From: a virus
Virus record (IMG/VR): IMGVR_UViG_3300031952_000111
Location: 1-27,561 of that record
Reading direction: 5' to 3' (one strand)
DNA length: 27,561 nucleotides
The notes beneath the pieces are model-generated. The model was given only the letters and a program-made list of their open reading frames with translations. It searched no databases and was not told the DNA's origin. Positions 27,097 through 27,561 of this stretch are shown here, one piece after another (position 1 is the stretch's first letter; each line of letters opens with the position of its first letter). Made by a program: the position numbers and the translations under genes.

Positions 27097-27561
27097 CCGC
27101 GGTGAGGCGAACATCGGCGCATGAGCAGCTCCTGGCGATCCTGCTCATGTCCAGCCATCTGAAATATGGCGCCGGCGGGCATCTCCTCTACAACGCCGGC
27201 GGGCATCTGGCCCATACCTGCCCGACGACCACCTCTACCTCGACCTCGACCTCGACCTCTACCTCAACCTCGACCTCTACCTCGACCTCTACCTCGACCT
27301 CGACGACGGCCGCGCCCAACTGTCCGACCTGGGCTTATTGTCTTGCCTCCTGTCGTATAGCTTATTCCTGCAACTTGCCGGCCTGGTCCTGTCCTCCCAG
27401 GAGCTGCAGCGCGGGTTCGATTACCTGGACCGGCGGCACGCACTGCGTATGGAATCCGGCTACACCGCCCGCAGGCTGGACAGTGGGCACTATCGTCTGC
27501 ACTGCGACCGTCTGGGCCTTCAGCGTCATCTGCGGCCCGTGCAGCGGCACCCTTTGCTCCT
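27090..27561 (+). CDS. Thr-Ser repeat, Cys-rich virion-surface-type protein (3' end outside window)
   Basis: The ATG at 27090 overlaps the previous stop; the frame stays open to the window end (157 codons). The N-terminus (about 45 residues) has a hydrophobic LLAILLM and a short duplication YGAGGHLL/NAGGHLA. A linker of twelve Thr-Ser pairs (residues 48-71) follows, then a Cys-rich domain with many C-x3/4-C spacings and Trp (CPTWAYCLASC, CNLPAWSCPPRSC, VICGPCSG). It looks like a fibre or other exposed protein; the linker is an ideal site for O-linked sugars, which the cassette at 16404-19659 might supply. I recall similar Thr-rich linkers plus Cys-rich domains at this position in other phages. 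Confidence 0.55.
   Translation, partial: MLTAVRRTSAHEQLLAILLMSSHLKYGAGGHLLYNAGGHLAHTCPTTTSTSTSTSTSTSTSTSTSTSTSTSTTAAPNCPTWAYCLASCRIAYSCNLPAWSCPPRSCSAGSITWTGGTHCVWNPATPPAGWTVGTIVCTATVWAFSVICGPCSGTLCS
27231..27302 (+). repeat. Hexanucleotide repeat coding for (Thr-Ser)12
   Basis: Twelve units of ACCTCN (mostly ACCTCG, some ACCTCT, one ACCTCA) in phase with the reading frame. Length changes by whole units would add or remove Thr-Ser pairs without a frameshift. Silent third-base variation shows it is not a very recent expansion. Confidence 0.85.

Noticed and set aside
25411-27114. 567-codon ORF on the minus strand
   Set aside because: Antisense shadow of two conserved-looking tail genes; no ribosome site, and composition is that of an antisense frame.
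1-27561. Integrase and attachment sites
   Set aside because: No tyrosine or serine recombinase motif and no tRNA-end duplication is present in the window, so whether the phage integrates cannot be judged.

Overview
The window is a contiguous piece of the genome of a tailed bacteriophage (or a prophage) of high G+C content. It holds a packaging, head and tail module in canonical siphovirus-like order: large terminase, gpW-like joiner, portal, protease/major-capsid fusion, decoration protein, connectors, tail terminator, tail tube, chaperones, tape measure and distal tail proteins. Almost every gene has a Shine-Dalgarno sequence or a 1-17 base overlap with its neighbour, so the host is bacterial. 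Nothing fixes the host lineage. The strong GC bias, the 9-bp-period dispersed repeats and the style of the last Thr/Ser- and Cys-rich gene recall (from memory) phages of Planctomycetes and other under-sampled phyla; this is an impression only. No integrase, tRNA, CRISPR array, lysis cassette or replicative polymerase is visible. The window begins and ends inside genes.

Layout. Positions 1-4906 hold a plus-strand accessory/early block: zinc-binding small proteins, a truncated SPFH-type membrane protein, a winged-helix replication/regulator-type protein, several phage hypotheticals, a second decoration-like protein preceded by a short leader ORF, and a DUF4031-like protein. Several of these genes end in or next to short 9-bp-period repeats. 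Positions 4923-5784 hold a three-gene minus-strand operon (HTH regulator, unknown protein, 52-residue membrane protein). Positions 5785-6301 are a divergent control region with a 16-bp perfect palindrome over the regulator promoter, a perfect 58-bp tandem duplication and a promoter firing right into a Mu Gam-like nuclease inhibitor (6302-6856).

Positions 6883-7119 form an apparent non-coding transcript (promoter, about 200 nt of structured RNA, intrinsic terminator) directly before the packaging operon: SEC-C protein, zinc-knuckle protein, orphan DNA methyltransferase, large terminase, zinc-ribbon protein. Positions 11634-11770 repeat this design (promoter, hairpin, very strong terminator) directly before the head operon. 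The two late operons thus both sit behind a promoter plus terminator leader, which suggests conditional readthrough (antitermination) or two small RNAs.

The head operon runs from 11802. Between the decoration gene and the connector genes, where these modules normally run straight on, there is a 3.3-kb cassette (16404-19659): a TylF-like O-methyltransferase, two tandem paralogous SAM methyltransferases and a fusion of a GT32-type sugar transferase with a KpsC/KpsS-like capsule transferase. It is translationally coupled to the downstream head-tail connector. The window ends in a gene coding for a (Thr-Ser)12 tract and a Cys-rich domain, a plausible acceptor for such a glycan-modifying set. This possible virion glycosylation/methylation cassette and the two leader RNAs are the main discoveries to follow up.
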